This document shows positions 9,148 to 18,970 of a stretch of DNA of 64,000 nt, piece by piece. Below the pieces are notes generated by a model, which saw only the letters and a program-made list of their open reading frames with translations, was not told where the DNA came from and made no database searches. The stretch is taken from the NCBI GenBank assembly GCA_020975725.1, contig QXJR01000011.1:558001-622000 (forward strand). The letters run 5' to 3'. The position numbers were made by a program, and so were the translations under genes. Origin of the DNA: Picocystis sp. L7 (Eukaryota > Chlorophyta > Picocystophyceae > Picocystales > Picocystaceae). Within the stretch, counting starts at the first letter, position 1, and each line of letters begins with the position of its first letter.

Positions 9148-11848
9148 ATGGGACAGCGTCCCACAGGTGGACCCCCCCCCCCTTTTTCGTAAACTTTGTC
9201 GATGTTTACCCAGGGACGCCCCCCCCCTCGACCCGTGGCAAAGGGACCCCCTCTGGATCCACCGCAGATCGTAGGATCCTACCCATGGGAACGCGACGGA
9301 CCCAAGTGGAAAACCAAGGAGCGATCGAAGGAGATCGCAACACGAACAATGAAAAGATCGACCGACACCAACGCTGGATCGAGTGTGGTGCGTCGGAACG
9401 GACGCACGGGGCGCACGGTTTTGAACCATCACACGTGCACCAGAGAAGCTGACGAAGGACCATACGTTGTGATCTCGTTCGCAACAAGCTCGAGGCGAGG
9501 GCTCGAGTTGTGGAGCAATCTCGAAGGAGGAAGGGTATGTCCGAAGCCTTCCCAGAGCGGACCCCTTTGTGAATGGACACGTGTGGTCCATCATAGACAC
9601 GCCTCCAATCGTGTAACCACACATGCGCCACATATCTTCAAGTGGGGGCAAGGTGAAGGTATTCTTGCCACGCAACGCTCCGTGTGAGTTTTTGTAGGGG
9701 TCTAACGGTACGTGGTCACCGAGCACTCGTCTTTGCGGAGAAAAGAATGCTTTTTGTGGATGACCAAGGGCCGATCGGCCCACGATAAGTTGTCATCCAC
9801 GTCCGTGGCGATGGGTGCAAATTTTGAGCAAAAGTTGCTGCTTAGGTCAGAAGAATAAGGCGAGCCAAGAACAAATAACTCCCTCAACCGCTTAGGTGTG
9901 ACAATACACCGCATACATCAACTGGTTTTCTTTGGGAAGGCCAACGAGCTCCTCCCAAGCCACTTACTTGGTCACATTGTTTATATAATCCGATGTCCCA
10001 TTCACTGTCACTTGAGCCTCGTTCATGCCCACCTTTAGATACTCGTCGTTCCACTTGTGCGACACCAATCACTGCTCGATGCACACACGGATCACCGCAA
10101 GCATATTCCAAGCCTCGCACCTGTGGCAGAACACTATCGGATCGATTTCGTTCACATACACCATGTCAACACTGCGTCTCAAGTGCAAGTCCTGCATCTC
10201 GTTGTGCATTTAGGACAACTTTCGCAACCGCAATACCTCCTCCGTCTCGTGTCCATCCATTCTACCGACAACCTGCGTCTCTACTCAACCCAACGCGGCC
10301 AAAGCATGTCTGCAAGGCGCCAAATGCACGTCCTTGAGCTGCCATTACGTCTCGTGCAACGCATGCCAAAATCTTCCCTCGCGCATGTAAGCCCTATAAG
10401 TGAACTTCGATCCCTCTCCTTCTTCCCTCCTTGGTCGACCAAGAAAGACGTGCTCACGTCGAGTGAATTTGGAGGTGGTGGGAGGGTTCGGATGGGGGCT
10501 TAGTGCTGCCTTGATTGTCTTTCTCCGTGGTTTCTGGGCAAGATAGATCGGAGTTGGATCATGCGTCACTTATTCTTCGGTACTACCCTTCAAAAATCAC
10601 CCGCAGGCTAGACACCTAACCCATGTCCAAGCTTGACTATGCGCATTCCGATGGTTACGGTGGTCATGCTCGTTAGGTCTCGCGCAGGCTCGGGTTGCCA
10701 ACCTTACAACGAGCGTCCACATGTGACTTTACAGCTGAAATTTGCCACTCCTTTGGTGTACATGTAGGTGACGTAATGTGGCACTCGTGTGCGTTTCATG
10801 TTGCAAAACTCTCCTCAATTATGCATGGAGGTGACCCATTCCATTCGATCTCTTCGAGGCCCCCCCCCCCCCCTTCGGGTTCGATAAGCATTCTCCCAAG
10901 TGAAGTGACCAGAGTTGCCAGTCCATGAGTGTGCGTAGGTACATTCAATCAACTAATAAGGGTCCTTTGCACCTAGATACTCCAGAGGCGGTTTCATGGG
11001 ATGTGGATGGGTGTGGGATTTAGGAAGGATGGGGATGTAAACCATCCGTCGAATGAACCAGGTGGTGGTCGTGAACAAGCCACATCCCTCCCGTAGGATA
11101 AGTAGGGAATCCAAGGGGGCAAAATCCGCACACATCCACCAAAGAAAAATGGTAAAAGCAAGTGCAGTGGATGGGATGCACAGCGTTCGGGTTGGTTGGT
11201 TGGTGTGCGTCCCTTGCCTTCCAACCGGGATGGATTCAATGCCTCAACCAGGAGGCCGATCGCCAATCGGGATCGCTCAAGAAAGGGGAAATCCTTGCTC
11301 TCCTTGCCTTCGAAGCCTGGGTGGAACAGCATGTAGAGACCGACGAAGGATTGAGATCCAGCCAACGTCGAAGGATTCGGCCACCATTCGTTGCAAGAAA
11401 ACGAACGGATGTCGTCTTGCATCCCGCCTAGCATGCGTTGGTCCTCTCTTTACCACACTTCCATGTGTTGTGCAGGCTGGAATTGAAGAGGAGGGGAGAA
11501 TAGCACAGGAAGCCAACGGCTCACCAAAAGTGACAATCGCAATGCCCAGGCAAGCACCTCTTACAGAAGATGATTGGAAACCAGTTGAGCGTTCTCTTGT
11601 GACTCGGTAAGTGACCCATCCATGCGGCGCTCCCGAACGTAAGGTCGCCCCACCCCGTCGAAAGGAACGACCGGGTCTCCGTGGAACCGTGCCGGGCGGT
11701 CTTTCCACCGCAGGACAGAGTGTCCAGAGACCTTTCCCATCTTCTCGCTCAACATTCTGATTCCACGGATCCGATCTTCTAGGGACCCTTTGCACATGGA
11801 AGCCAGCCTGTACAACCTTGTGGGGTTCAATCTGGTCGGAGGCCAGGC
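9148..11848. other. Gene-poor stretch with a decayed coding remnant
   Basis: I find no intact gene here. Homopolymer C runs lie at 9167-9181, 9216-9225 and 10860-10873. Between about 9700 and 10330 the minus strand shows a run of protein-like sequence broken several times. It includes stretches such as MHNEMQDLHLRRSVDMVYVN and KWNDEYLKVGMNEAQVTVNG. It matches no family I recognise and looks like an old, inactivated copy. The rest, 10340-11848, holds only short chance frames; its right end is the 3' flank of the uS9m gene. Confidence 0.45.
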
Positions 11849-12705
11849 TCACCGCTTGGACCATTGTGGGCTCTTCCGTGCCTTTCTTTTTCCGGTCTTC
11901 TTGCGTTCCACCACCCTCGCATCTCTGGTGAGCAATCCTTCCACTTTTAATGTCGATCGGAACCCCGGATCGTAGAATTGCAAGGCTCTGCTGATTCCCA
12001 GTCGCACGGCTCCTGCTTGTCCACTGAGTCCTCCCCCTTGGGCGGTGGCCGACACGTTGAATTGTCCAAGTGTAGACGTAGCCAAGAACGGCTTGATGAT
12101 CTCTTCCCTCTGGTTCATGTTGGGGAAGTATTCGCTGAAACGCCTTCCGTTGACGGTGTACGTCCCGTCGCCTTGCCAGAGGACGACGTTGGCGACGCTG
12201 GCTTTTCTCTTGCCTACGGCGTTGGCCTTGCCCTCTTCGTCCACCACGCGCACGCGTTGCTTGCTGATGTCTTCCTGCTTCTTTTTTTCCTCGTCTCTCC
12301 TCGCCGATTTTTCCTCTTCGTCCAGATCCGTGGACAAGATCTCCTCCAAGCTCGGAAAATCGCTCTGTTCCGCTTCCCCTTCGAGTTGCTGCAGCAGCTC
12401 CATCGCCTCTTGGGTCTGTCGTCGGCGTCGTTTCCAAGCCCGGTCAGTCCCCTCGGTCTTTTTACCTTGCGAACCATCCTTCTACGATCGACGTGGCGAC
12501 GCACCTCTCTTCGCAAGCTCTCCTTCGCTTCGCGACGGTCTTCTTCGACGCTCTCTCGCGCCTCCCGTGCGACTTCCTCGGGATCGTTCCCGTCCGCAGA
12601 ACCGCCCATGCGACGCGTGCATCCGTCCATCCTCGTCCAGCACACGCTCAGGGACGCGGCAGGGACGCAGAGGCGCGCCAATGCCGTGCGAATCGCCATC
12701 GCCAT
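11849..12705 (-). CDS. Mitochondrial ribosomal protein uS9m (two exons)
   Basis: The C-terminal half is an unmistakable bacterial-type S9. It has a glycine-rich GGGLSGQAGAVRLGISRAL loop, DARVVERKKTGKRKARK, and the invariant tail QWSKR at the stop, which reaches the P-site tRNA in the small subunit. The downstream frame alone gives 184 aa beginning within an acidic coiled region. I join exon 1 (12705-12466) to exon 2 (12415-11849) across a 50-bp intron, 12416-12465, with GTAAAA at its 5' end, GACAG at its 3' end and an internal ACTGAC branch-like site. Phase is kept, and the product is 268 aa. The leader MAMAIRTALARLCVPAASLS is amphipathic and Arg/Ala-rich, as in mitochondrial presequences, so I favour mitochondria over plastid. 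The gene diverges from the EF-hand kinase at 13798. Confidence 0.9.
12416..12465 (-). other. Intron of uS9m, 50 bp
   Basis: On the minus strand a GTAAAA donor at 12465 and a GACAG acceptor at 12416 join Arg-Lys to Thr-Gln-Glu in phase 0. They link a presequence-bearing exon to the S9 domain, which otherwise lie in different frames. Confidence 0.8.
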
Positions 12706-13575
12706 CACGTCCAAACCACGTCGAAATGCCGATGGGCTCGCCTCCTCGGTCCTTCCCCCTTCCTGGGGGCTTGGGAGTTTCTTCTCCAAACGGATCCGAC
12801 CCGAGGAGGAGACGAACCCACCTCTTTGGACCACCAGAGGGGACGTGGCCTCCACATGGACGCGTCCACCGTCCACGGCGGAATGGAATGCGAGGTGGAA
12901 TGGAATGGTTACCTAGGCGGGAAGGAGCGAGGAACGAAGTTCCCATGCGATGCAGTGTTCCATGTCTCGCACGGAAGCATACCTTGTGGGTCGAGGAAAG
13001 TAGACAACGCGTGTGCAAGCAGATGGATGCCTCCGTTCCTACCCTCATGGGCAATACGTGGGATCGCAGGTGTCCCGTCCCAACAGAGGTACTTGCGGAA
13101 GACCCCAATTTCAACTTCACGGTTTCTAACCACTCACACGCACCCTTTCTTCCGCGCGTGCGAGGCCCATCCAATGCAAGGACCAAGGACGATGCGCGAG
13201 ATCGAGGGAGGACCCATCCATTCATCGAAGATTGGTATGACCCACCACGCCCCTTGTTCTTTCCCCGCGAACCCCTTCTCGGCTCGCCATCCCGTACCTT
13301 TGGATCCTCCTCCTTCTCGCGTTGCTTCCCCGCACCATGTGGATGGGCCGTCGTCTATCGATCATAGGATCTTTGCCGGTTCCCTTTGCGAGGCCATGTT
13401 TCCCTCGAGCATTGCGATGGCGTGGGAGTCGTGGCTTCGGCGCTAGGATATGCCATCCGCTCGTCCATTTATCCCATGCTTCGAGGTCCTTCCCTCCATG
13501 GAAAAGGTGTGGCGAAAAAGGCGAACACGTGGATCGACCCCTCCGACCCACCCAATCAATACCTCTCCAAGAAGG

Positions 13576-13705
13576 TATCGATTGAAGGAAAAGAGTCGCA
13601 GGGCCACATCGATACCACACCCGGGGGAGGTCTCGATGTCCCTGCGATCGATATCTATCCGCGATGATCTCGATGAAGTATCGCACGCTTCGAAAAGATA
13701 TCGAT
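13576..13705. promoter_or_regulatory. Cluster of TATCGAT motifs upstream of EF-hand kinase
   Basis: Four related sites occur in 130 bp: GGTATCGAT (13574-13582), its inverse ATCGATACC (13608-13616), GATCGATATC (13646-13655) and ATATCGAT (13698-13705). They lie 90-220 bp before the kinase ATG. Similar words appear 87-115 bp before the ferredoxin ATG and in the MULE arms. A regulatory role is inference from clustering. Confidence 0.35.
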
Positions 13706-13797
13706 GGGAGGTGCGATGGGATCCGCACGTTGTCGCATTTCGCCGCGCGATCTGCGCGACGTGGCGCACCGCGCATCGCTCGGATCGACCCGAATCG

Positions 13798-15423
13798 ATG
13801 GCCGAGGGTTTGGCATGGACGCCTGTGTGGCATCCAAGGCGCACGTGGAGGATCCAGGCGGGTTCCAGGCCACGAGTGCACCGGCGCCGCGCGGCTTTGC
13901 CTTCGGAATCGGCGTCGGACGAGGACTTCCTCGACCAGGCGCCTTACGAAGCTGTGCCGCTGGACAGCACGCAGCGTCTGTTCGGACTGCCGAGGAACTT
14001 CCACGACAAGTACGTGCTGGGCAAGCCTTTGGGAGCGGGGAGCTACGGGGTGGTGAGCGAAGCCATCGACAAGGACACGCGAGACGTCTTCGCGGTCAAG
14101 AGCATCCCGAAGAAACCGAAACGAGGACAGCTCAACACCAAGTACTTGCTCAAGCTGCAGAATGAAATCGACATCATGAAGAGGCTGGGAGTCAGCCTCA
14201 ACATCGTGTACCTCTACACGGCGTACGAAGACGACACCCACGTGCACCTGCTCATGGAAGCCTGCACCGGTGGAGAGCTCTGGGACCGTGTGAAAACTGG
14301 GCAGTACAACGAGGCCGAAGCGGCGAAGCTCGTAAGAGCCATGCTGAGAACGGTGGCCCAATGCCACGCCAAATACGTCATGTACAGGGACGTGAAACCC
14401 GACAACTTCCTGTTCCTCAACCAGACTCCCAGCTCACCGCTCAAAGCCACGGATTTTGGATTGGCCACTATCTACGAGGAAGGGGTAAAGTACTCGCAGA
14501 GGTGCGGAACACCGGCGTACATGGCTCCAGAACTGATCTTGCAGAACTACGGACCTAAGTGCGACATGTGGTCCGTGGGTATGTGCGCCTTCCAGCTCCT
14601 CACCGGTCGCTTGCCCTTCTGGGACGACGTTAGAGGACACACCATGAAAGAGGTGTGGAAGGCAGTCTTGTACGACGACATCAACCTGGACCCAAACTCT
14701 CCAATGTGGCAAAATATATCCGAGGGTGCATTGGACCTGGTGGGCAAGCTGCTCGATAGAGATCCAGACACGAGGCTCTCGGCCGAGGAAGCGCTGGCAC
14801 ACCCTTGGGTGCAGGATGTGGGGCAAGCCTCCACGCTTCCTCTGCGTGGAAGCGTGGTTCAGCGCATCCAACGCTTTGGGACGTTTGGGCTCTTGAAGCA
14901 GACCGTGCTGAGGATGATCGCTGCGTACATCCCTGAAACGACGGAGCAGATGTCGGCCCTGCGTGCGTTGTTCGAGCAGATGGACTACAGCAGCACAGGA
15001 AAGCTGACGCTGCAAGAATTGAGAGCTGGGCTACGGATTGCCGGCTATGATTTGAGTGATAGAGAGGTAGGGCAGCTGATGGAGCAAATAGACATAGATA
15101 TGAATGGAGAAGTCGACTATTCCGAGTTCTCCGCAGCACTAGTGGATTGGGCGACCCTGATAGAAAGCGAAGATCAATGGGGGTCCTGGTTGGAGCAGGC
15201 GTTCAAAAAGCTAGACGTGGATCACTGTGGTGGCATCAACGTAGAGGACATTGTTGAGTGCCTCCCTGCACAGCTGGGCGGATGGCGGCACGCCGAGGCA
15301 AAGCGGGTGCTTCGGCAAGCGGACAAAGATGGAGACGGCAAGATCTCGTTGCCTGAATTTAAGCTCTTATTAGGGGACGGATACAACGAGCTAGACATGT
15401 ATGAGAAGAGGCTTAGGGCTTGA
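13798..15423 (+). CDS. Calcium-dependent protein kinase with four EF-hands (CDPK-like)
   Basis: Serine/threonine kinase fused to a calmodulin-like domain; Ca2+ binding to the EF-hands would relieve autoinhibition. From the chosen ATG (541 aa) the kinase spans about residues 71-345, with glycine loop GAGSYGVV, AVKSI lysine, catalytic loop YRDVKPDNFLF (196-206), DFG at 219-221 and APEL. A junction helix leads to four EF loops at about 405-540: DYSSTGKLT, DIDMNGEVD, DVDHCGGIN and DKDGDGKIS. The third is the least canonical. The catalytic His is replaced by Tyr, which is normal in AGC kinases but unusual here. The frame is open from 13450, so the start is uncertain. I chose 13798 because the extra residues upstream look like promoter DNA rich in TATCGAT motifs. 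The stop is 10 bp from that of the convergent methyltransferase. Confidence 0.9.
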   Translation: MAEGLAWTPVWHPRRTWRIQAGSRPRVHRRRAALPSESASDEDFLDQAPYEAVPLDSTQRLFGLPRNFHDKYVLGKPLGAGSYGVVSEAIDKDTRDVFAVKSIPKKPKRGQLNTKYLLKLQNEIDIMKRLGVSLNIVYLYTAYEDDTHVHLLMEACTGGELWDRVKTGQYNEAEAAKLVRAMLRTVAQCHAKYVMYRDVKPDNFLFLNQTPSSPLKATDFGLATIYEEGVKYSQRCGTPAYMAPELILQNYGPKCDMWSVGMCAFQLLTGRLPFWDDVRGHTMKEVWKAVLYDDINLDPNSPMWQNISEGALDLVGKLLDRDPDTRLSAEEALAHPWVQDVGQASTLPLRGSVVQRIQRFGTFGLLKQTVLRMIAAYIPETTEQMSALRALFEQMDYSSTGKLTLQELRAGLRIAGYDLSDREVGQLMEQIDIDMNGEVDYSEFSAALVDWATLIESEDQWGSWLEQAFKKLDVDHCGGINVEDIVECLPAQLGGWRHAEAKRVLRQADKDGDGKISLPEFKLLLGDGYNELDMYEKRLRA

Positions 15424-15433
15424 TCGTTCTCCT

Positions 15434-16162
15434 TTATTTCTTGTTGTTCGTGTGCTTCTGGGAATAGATATACATGTGCACCCCACCTTCGCAGATTTCC
15501 TCGAGCAAGTATCCTTGGCTTTCTGGCAACGGCCACTTGTTCGTGACGATCTTCGGGGACCAATCTCTCCCCTCCCTCAAGAAGCGTTTCATTTTGCCTC
15601 CAAGCTTGGCCAAAGCTTGTGGGAGGAGGAAGAGCAAGACCACTGTAGCATCATTCACGGAGAATTCCATGAGATCTTGGCACACGAATCGGACGCGATC
15701 CACAGCCATCGCTTGCTGTTTCTTCCTGGCCACGTGCACCAATTCTTCGTCCAATTCAACGCCAGTACCGGAGGCTCCAGTGGCTCCCACCACGTGCAGC
15801 AGCAGCGTCCCGTCGCCGCTGCCCAAGTCCAGCACATGATCCCGCTCCGACAGCTTCAAACGTCGCACGATGGTTTCGGCGTCCATGCTGGTGCTGGCTA
15901 GGAACGGACTGACGAATCCCGACGCCCAATCGTATCCAAACGTGCGTGTCGTCCTGCTCGGTTCGCTTGCAAACAGGCGCGGATCCCTTCGCATCTTCGC
16001 GTCCAGCTCGTCGCCTTCTCCCTCCGATGCACGTCCATCCACCATGCTTGTTTCGTTGTCTCTTTCGATAGGTGCGTCCGTGCGAGTGTTTGCAACCTGT
16101 CGTGGAACGTGGAAACCTTCACTGGAAGAGAGAGGCGAGAGCATGGTTGAAGGAGAGGACAT
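15434..16162 (-). CDS. FAM173/ATPSCKMT-like SAM methyltransferase
   Basis: A 242-aa class I methyltransferase. Motif I is VLDLGSGDGTLLLHV (about 110-124), the acidic SAM-ribose residue is in GVELDEEL, and motif IV is DATVVLLFLLPQAL (about 170). The D-A-T-V-V-x-L-(F/Y)-L-L-P signature is that of the FAM173 family, whose human member trimethylates a lysine in the ATP synthase c-subunit. A mitochondrial or plastid protein-lysine target is therefore plausible but not shown. The first 90 residues are acidic and Ser-rich and do not look like a classic presequence; Met-40 is another possible start. The gene converges on the kinase, leaving almost no room for separate 3' ends. The upstream side shares a 1.3-kb divergent intergenic region with the aspartyl-protease-like gene. 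Confidence 0.78.
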   Translation of the reverse strand: MSSPSTMLSPLSSSEGFHVPRQVANTRTDAPIERDNETSMVDGRASEGEGDELDAKMRRDPRLFASEPSRTTRTFGYDWASGFVSPFLASTSMDAETIVRRLKLSERDHVLDLGSGDGTLLLHVVGATGASGTGVELDEELVHVARKKQQAMAVDRVRFVCQDLMEFSVNDATVVLLFLLPQALAKLGGKMKRFLREGRDWSPKIVTNKWPLPESQGYLLEEICEGGVHMYIYSQKHTNNKK

Positions 16163-17472
16163 GTTCGGGCTGCTGTCTGTCCTTGGAAGAGGAGCGTTCT
16201 GTCACGAACCATGCAAGCAAAGCGAAGAGCAAGTTGTGGATGCCTGGGAACACTGGATGGGAAGCGTTGGAAGCATGGAGAAACAAAGCATTGTAAGAAA
16301 GACATGTGGCATGGAGATCCGTCGCACGGGTACACAAGAATCATCCATGGGAGGCAAGGCAAAGGAGTGGGTTTGAACGGCATGGATCATCCTCCTTCCA
16401 TCCTACTATTCAAATACGACTGTTCGTGGCCGCATCTCAAAACAACCAAGGATGAATGTGTACTTGTGGAAACGGAGGCTTCTATTGTGGCTCACGCCGG
16501 CACCGTCGTACATGCATAGGAACAGAATGGAGGAAATCCCTGCCAAGGAGGCGAATCCGTTTCCGTTTGGCGGGGAAGGAAGAAACAAAGACGAGTAGAC
16601 GGAGTTGTCCAAGCCAAGATGTTGAAGCCATATATTCATGGAATTTGCTCCAAGGTCGCCACCAAGCCTTCACGACATCCCACCTTACTTCATGGTTCGC
16701 GATGACCAAGGTATGGAACTCGTCGTGTGATGGTGAAACGACGCTCTTGTGTACACGCGACTTACCTAGAAAAAGTTGTGGTTTGTATCTCTTGTGTGGA
16801 AGGCGTTTGCCTCGCGCAAGGCAGGTGGTTTCATAAGACTAGGCTTCCATCTCACGTTTGGGTCCCACCCACTTGGACTCTTCCCTCTCAAGGATGATGC
16901 TTCGATGGACGCCGTCGGAACAGCAGATTTCTCGATGGCAAGGCTGTCGGACCTGCGAACTTACCGAAAAGTAGTTCGGGATAGTTGCGCCTATGTTCAC
17001 GAGAGAAGGTACTACAAGAAACGCTTCCATGCGGTCGAGCCAAGCCACGGCGCGGCGCTTCCTCCTCGGCTTCCTTTTGATGCAACGTGCATGGGTGCGT
17101 GCATGCAACCGTTCGATTCCTGCCGCCGTTTCCTCCGTTCGCTCTCTTCGTGTCGCGGTCATGTCCCATTCCACATGCCTATGATGTACTCGGTGGTCCT
17201 TCCCACCTTCCGATACGCAGGAGGACCGTGTTTGGATCGCAGTCTTTGCGGTCTTTCTTCGGTCTTGGATAGGTTCGACCCTTTGGCCCCAGCCGGGACA
17301 CGTCAGCCGGGCTTCGTCTCACAGGGCCCTGGGGCACCCCGCCTTGGGAAAGGGGGGCGGTCTCGGTTCAGAACCGGCTTCGGCTCGGGTTCGAAAGGGC
17401 ACGTGGTTCGGGTTCGAAAGGGATGCGGGGTCACGTGTCGGTATCAGGAGGCGCATTTCCGACACGTGCGTG
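16163..17472. other. Divergent intergenic region, 1.3 kb
   Basis: I see no gene. Open frames here are shadows or short and resemble nothing. The right end carries two direct copies of GGGTTCGAAAGGG described separately. Confidence 0.4.
17387..17422 (+). promoter_or_regulatory. Two direct GGGTTCGAAAGGG copies, 23 bp apart
   Basis: Identical 13-bp words start at 17387 and 17410, and end 51 bp before the ATG of the aspartyl-protease-like gene. The core is the palindrome TTCGAA followed by AGGG. Related words precede several other genes in the window (see findings). Function is inferred from position and recurrence. Confidence 0.4.
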
Positions 17473-18567
17473 ATGGCGCACGTCGCCACTGCGGCGAAAG
17501 CAAGTTCAATTGCACCTTCCCACCGGGCATGGAAGGCCTCGAGGAGGAGATGCGACGCCACGTCCGTCTCCTGTGCGGTCATGTCCCCCGCCAGGCGAGC
17601 CAGAGCGGGCATGCGGGTCTGCGACGGCGGGAAAGCCGGCGCCGACGTGTACGCCATGCCGCTCAAGAGGCTCAAGCTGCCTCAAGGAGCCGTAGGACGA
17701 GACTACATCCTCGTGCCGTTGATGATTGGTGGAGAAGGTCCCTTCGAGTTCATGCTCGATTCTGGACTCACCGGAACCATCGTCACACCGTCGCTGTGCC
17801 AGCGGCTGGGCATCGACGCCTCGAAGGGAGAACAAGTGCGTGGCACAGCCGCGGGAGGAGAAGCAGATGTGCGAGTGGTAGAGATCTCGGATGCTACGCT
17901 GGAGGACGGCTCGCAACTGGAGCCTTTGCATGCAGCAGTGACCGACTTCGTACAGGAGCGTCTGGATCCCGAGCACGACGTGCAAGGCATGGTGGGTGTG
18001 GAGTTCTTTCGACAGTTTGACGTCGAGATGGACTTTGAACAGGAAATGCTACGGTTGTACCAGCCTGGGGAAGGGATGCGGTACGCGCAGAGGATAGGAA
18101 TGAAAGAAATCCAGGGAGCTCTCCTCCCTGCCGAGTTGATTGGGATACGGGCCTCGTTGGAAGGAGGCCCACCTTTTTTGGGAATTGTAGACTTGGGGGC
18201 AAGCTTCACCACCGTCAATTGGAAAGCAGCCGTTTCGGCTGGGTTGGATCCCAAGGACCCAAGGTTGGATCAAGCAACAAAGGTGTATGGGCTGGGAGTA
18301 GATGGCAGGCCTATCGTGATGCCTCAGGTGGGGATGCAGATGTCATTGGACGGGGCACGGGATGAGAAGCTGGGTAGGTTCCCAGAGGTGGTCAAATTCA
18401 ACACCACTCCCATCTGCGTAGGAGACATCAGCGTCTTTCAAGACTTGCTGAGCCCACCAGGCCAGAGGTTTGATCGGCCTGCAGGTCTGATAGGACTAGA
18501 TGTGCTATCTCAGTGCAGATGCTTACTAATCACATGCAAGAACTGGAAATTGTACTTTTTGGGATGA
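17473..18567 (+). CDS. Two-lobe retropepsin-fold aspartyl protease-like protein
   Basis: A 364-aa host protein with a basic, Ala/Ser-rich leader (MAHVATAAKASSIAPSHRAW) that could be a plastid transit peptide. Two retropepsin-type lobes follow. Lobe 1 has FEFMLDSGLTGTIV with the catalytic-type Asp at residue 96 (DSG form) and ends GMVGVEFFRQFDVEMDF. Lobe 2 has FLGIVDLGASFTTVN with Asp at 240, but in DLG instead of D(T/S)G, and ends GLIGLDVLSQCRCL. Each lobe thus shows the hydrophobic-Asp-x-Gly loop and the later GxxGxDxL strand of single-domain retropepsin-like proteases. Bilobal pepsins arose by such a duplication, but the sequences here are closer to the retropepsin-like type seen in bacteria and plants. 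Whether the DLG lobe is active is unknown. The ATG at 17473 was chosen because it follows the promoter-like repeats. Confidence 0.72.
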   Translation: MAHVATAAKASSIAPSHRAWKASRRRCDATSVSCAVMSPARRARAGMRVCDGGKAGADVYAMPLKRLKLPQGAVGRDYILVPLMIGGEGPFEFMLDSGLTGTIVTPSLCQRLGIDASKGEQVRGTAAGGEADVRVVEISDATLEDGSQLEPLHAAVTDFVQERLDPEHDVQGMVGVEFFRQFDVEMDFEQEMLRLYQPGEGMRYAQRIGMKEIQGALLPAELIGIRASLEGGPPFLGIVDLGASFTTVNWKAAVSAGLDPKDPRLDQATKVYGLGVDGRPIVMPQVGMQMSLDGARDEKLGRFPEVVKFNTTPICVGDISVFQDLLSPPGQRFDRPAGLIGLDVLSQCRCLLITCKNWKLYFLG

Positions 18568-18970
18568 AGCAGGATAGGAACGGTTTTAATAAACGGTTAT
18601 TGCCAGAATCGTTGGTATTCTGGAACTACGTCATGACAAACTTTCGTCTTCTCCCATCCAACGCTAGCTTGACGATTTGGCTCTCTCACTGGGCCTAGCC
18701 AAGTGCACATGCAGGATTGGTAGCTCTCCACCACCCTCGCGAATTCCATTGGAAGGAATGGACCTGCTTGTCCACCTTTTCCTTTCGAGCGCCGGTTCCA
18801 TCGACATCGCCCGTGGAGGTCCTCCAACAACTTCCCCTCCCTGTGGAGTAGAGATGCATGTACCGTCGAGGAATTCGGGGGGTGGGACCGACACTGGATC
18901 CACCTTTGGTCCGTTTCGACGGTTGATAACGACGTGTTTCGTCCACTTGTGCGCGCATTGCGGAGCTGCG

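Noticed and set aside
3334-9156. A 9-bp target-site duplication for the MULE
   Set aside because: The bases outside 3343 and 9147 (GATAAACCG and ATGGGACAG) do not match.
9019-9783. 254-codon minus-strand frame across the right MULE end
   Set aside because: Spans the element boundary into flank, with no domain; chance frame.
12045-13367. 440-codon plus-strand frame
   Set aside because: Antisense shadow of uS9m continuing through the divergent promoter.
16163-17472. Small frames between the methyltransferase and the aspartyl-protease-like gene
   Set aside because: All are short, overlap on both strands, and show no domain or start context.
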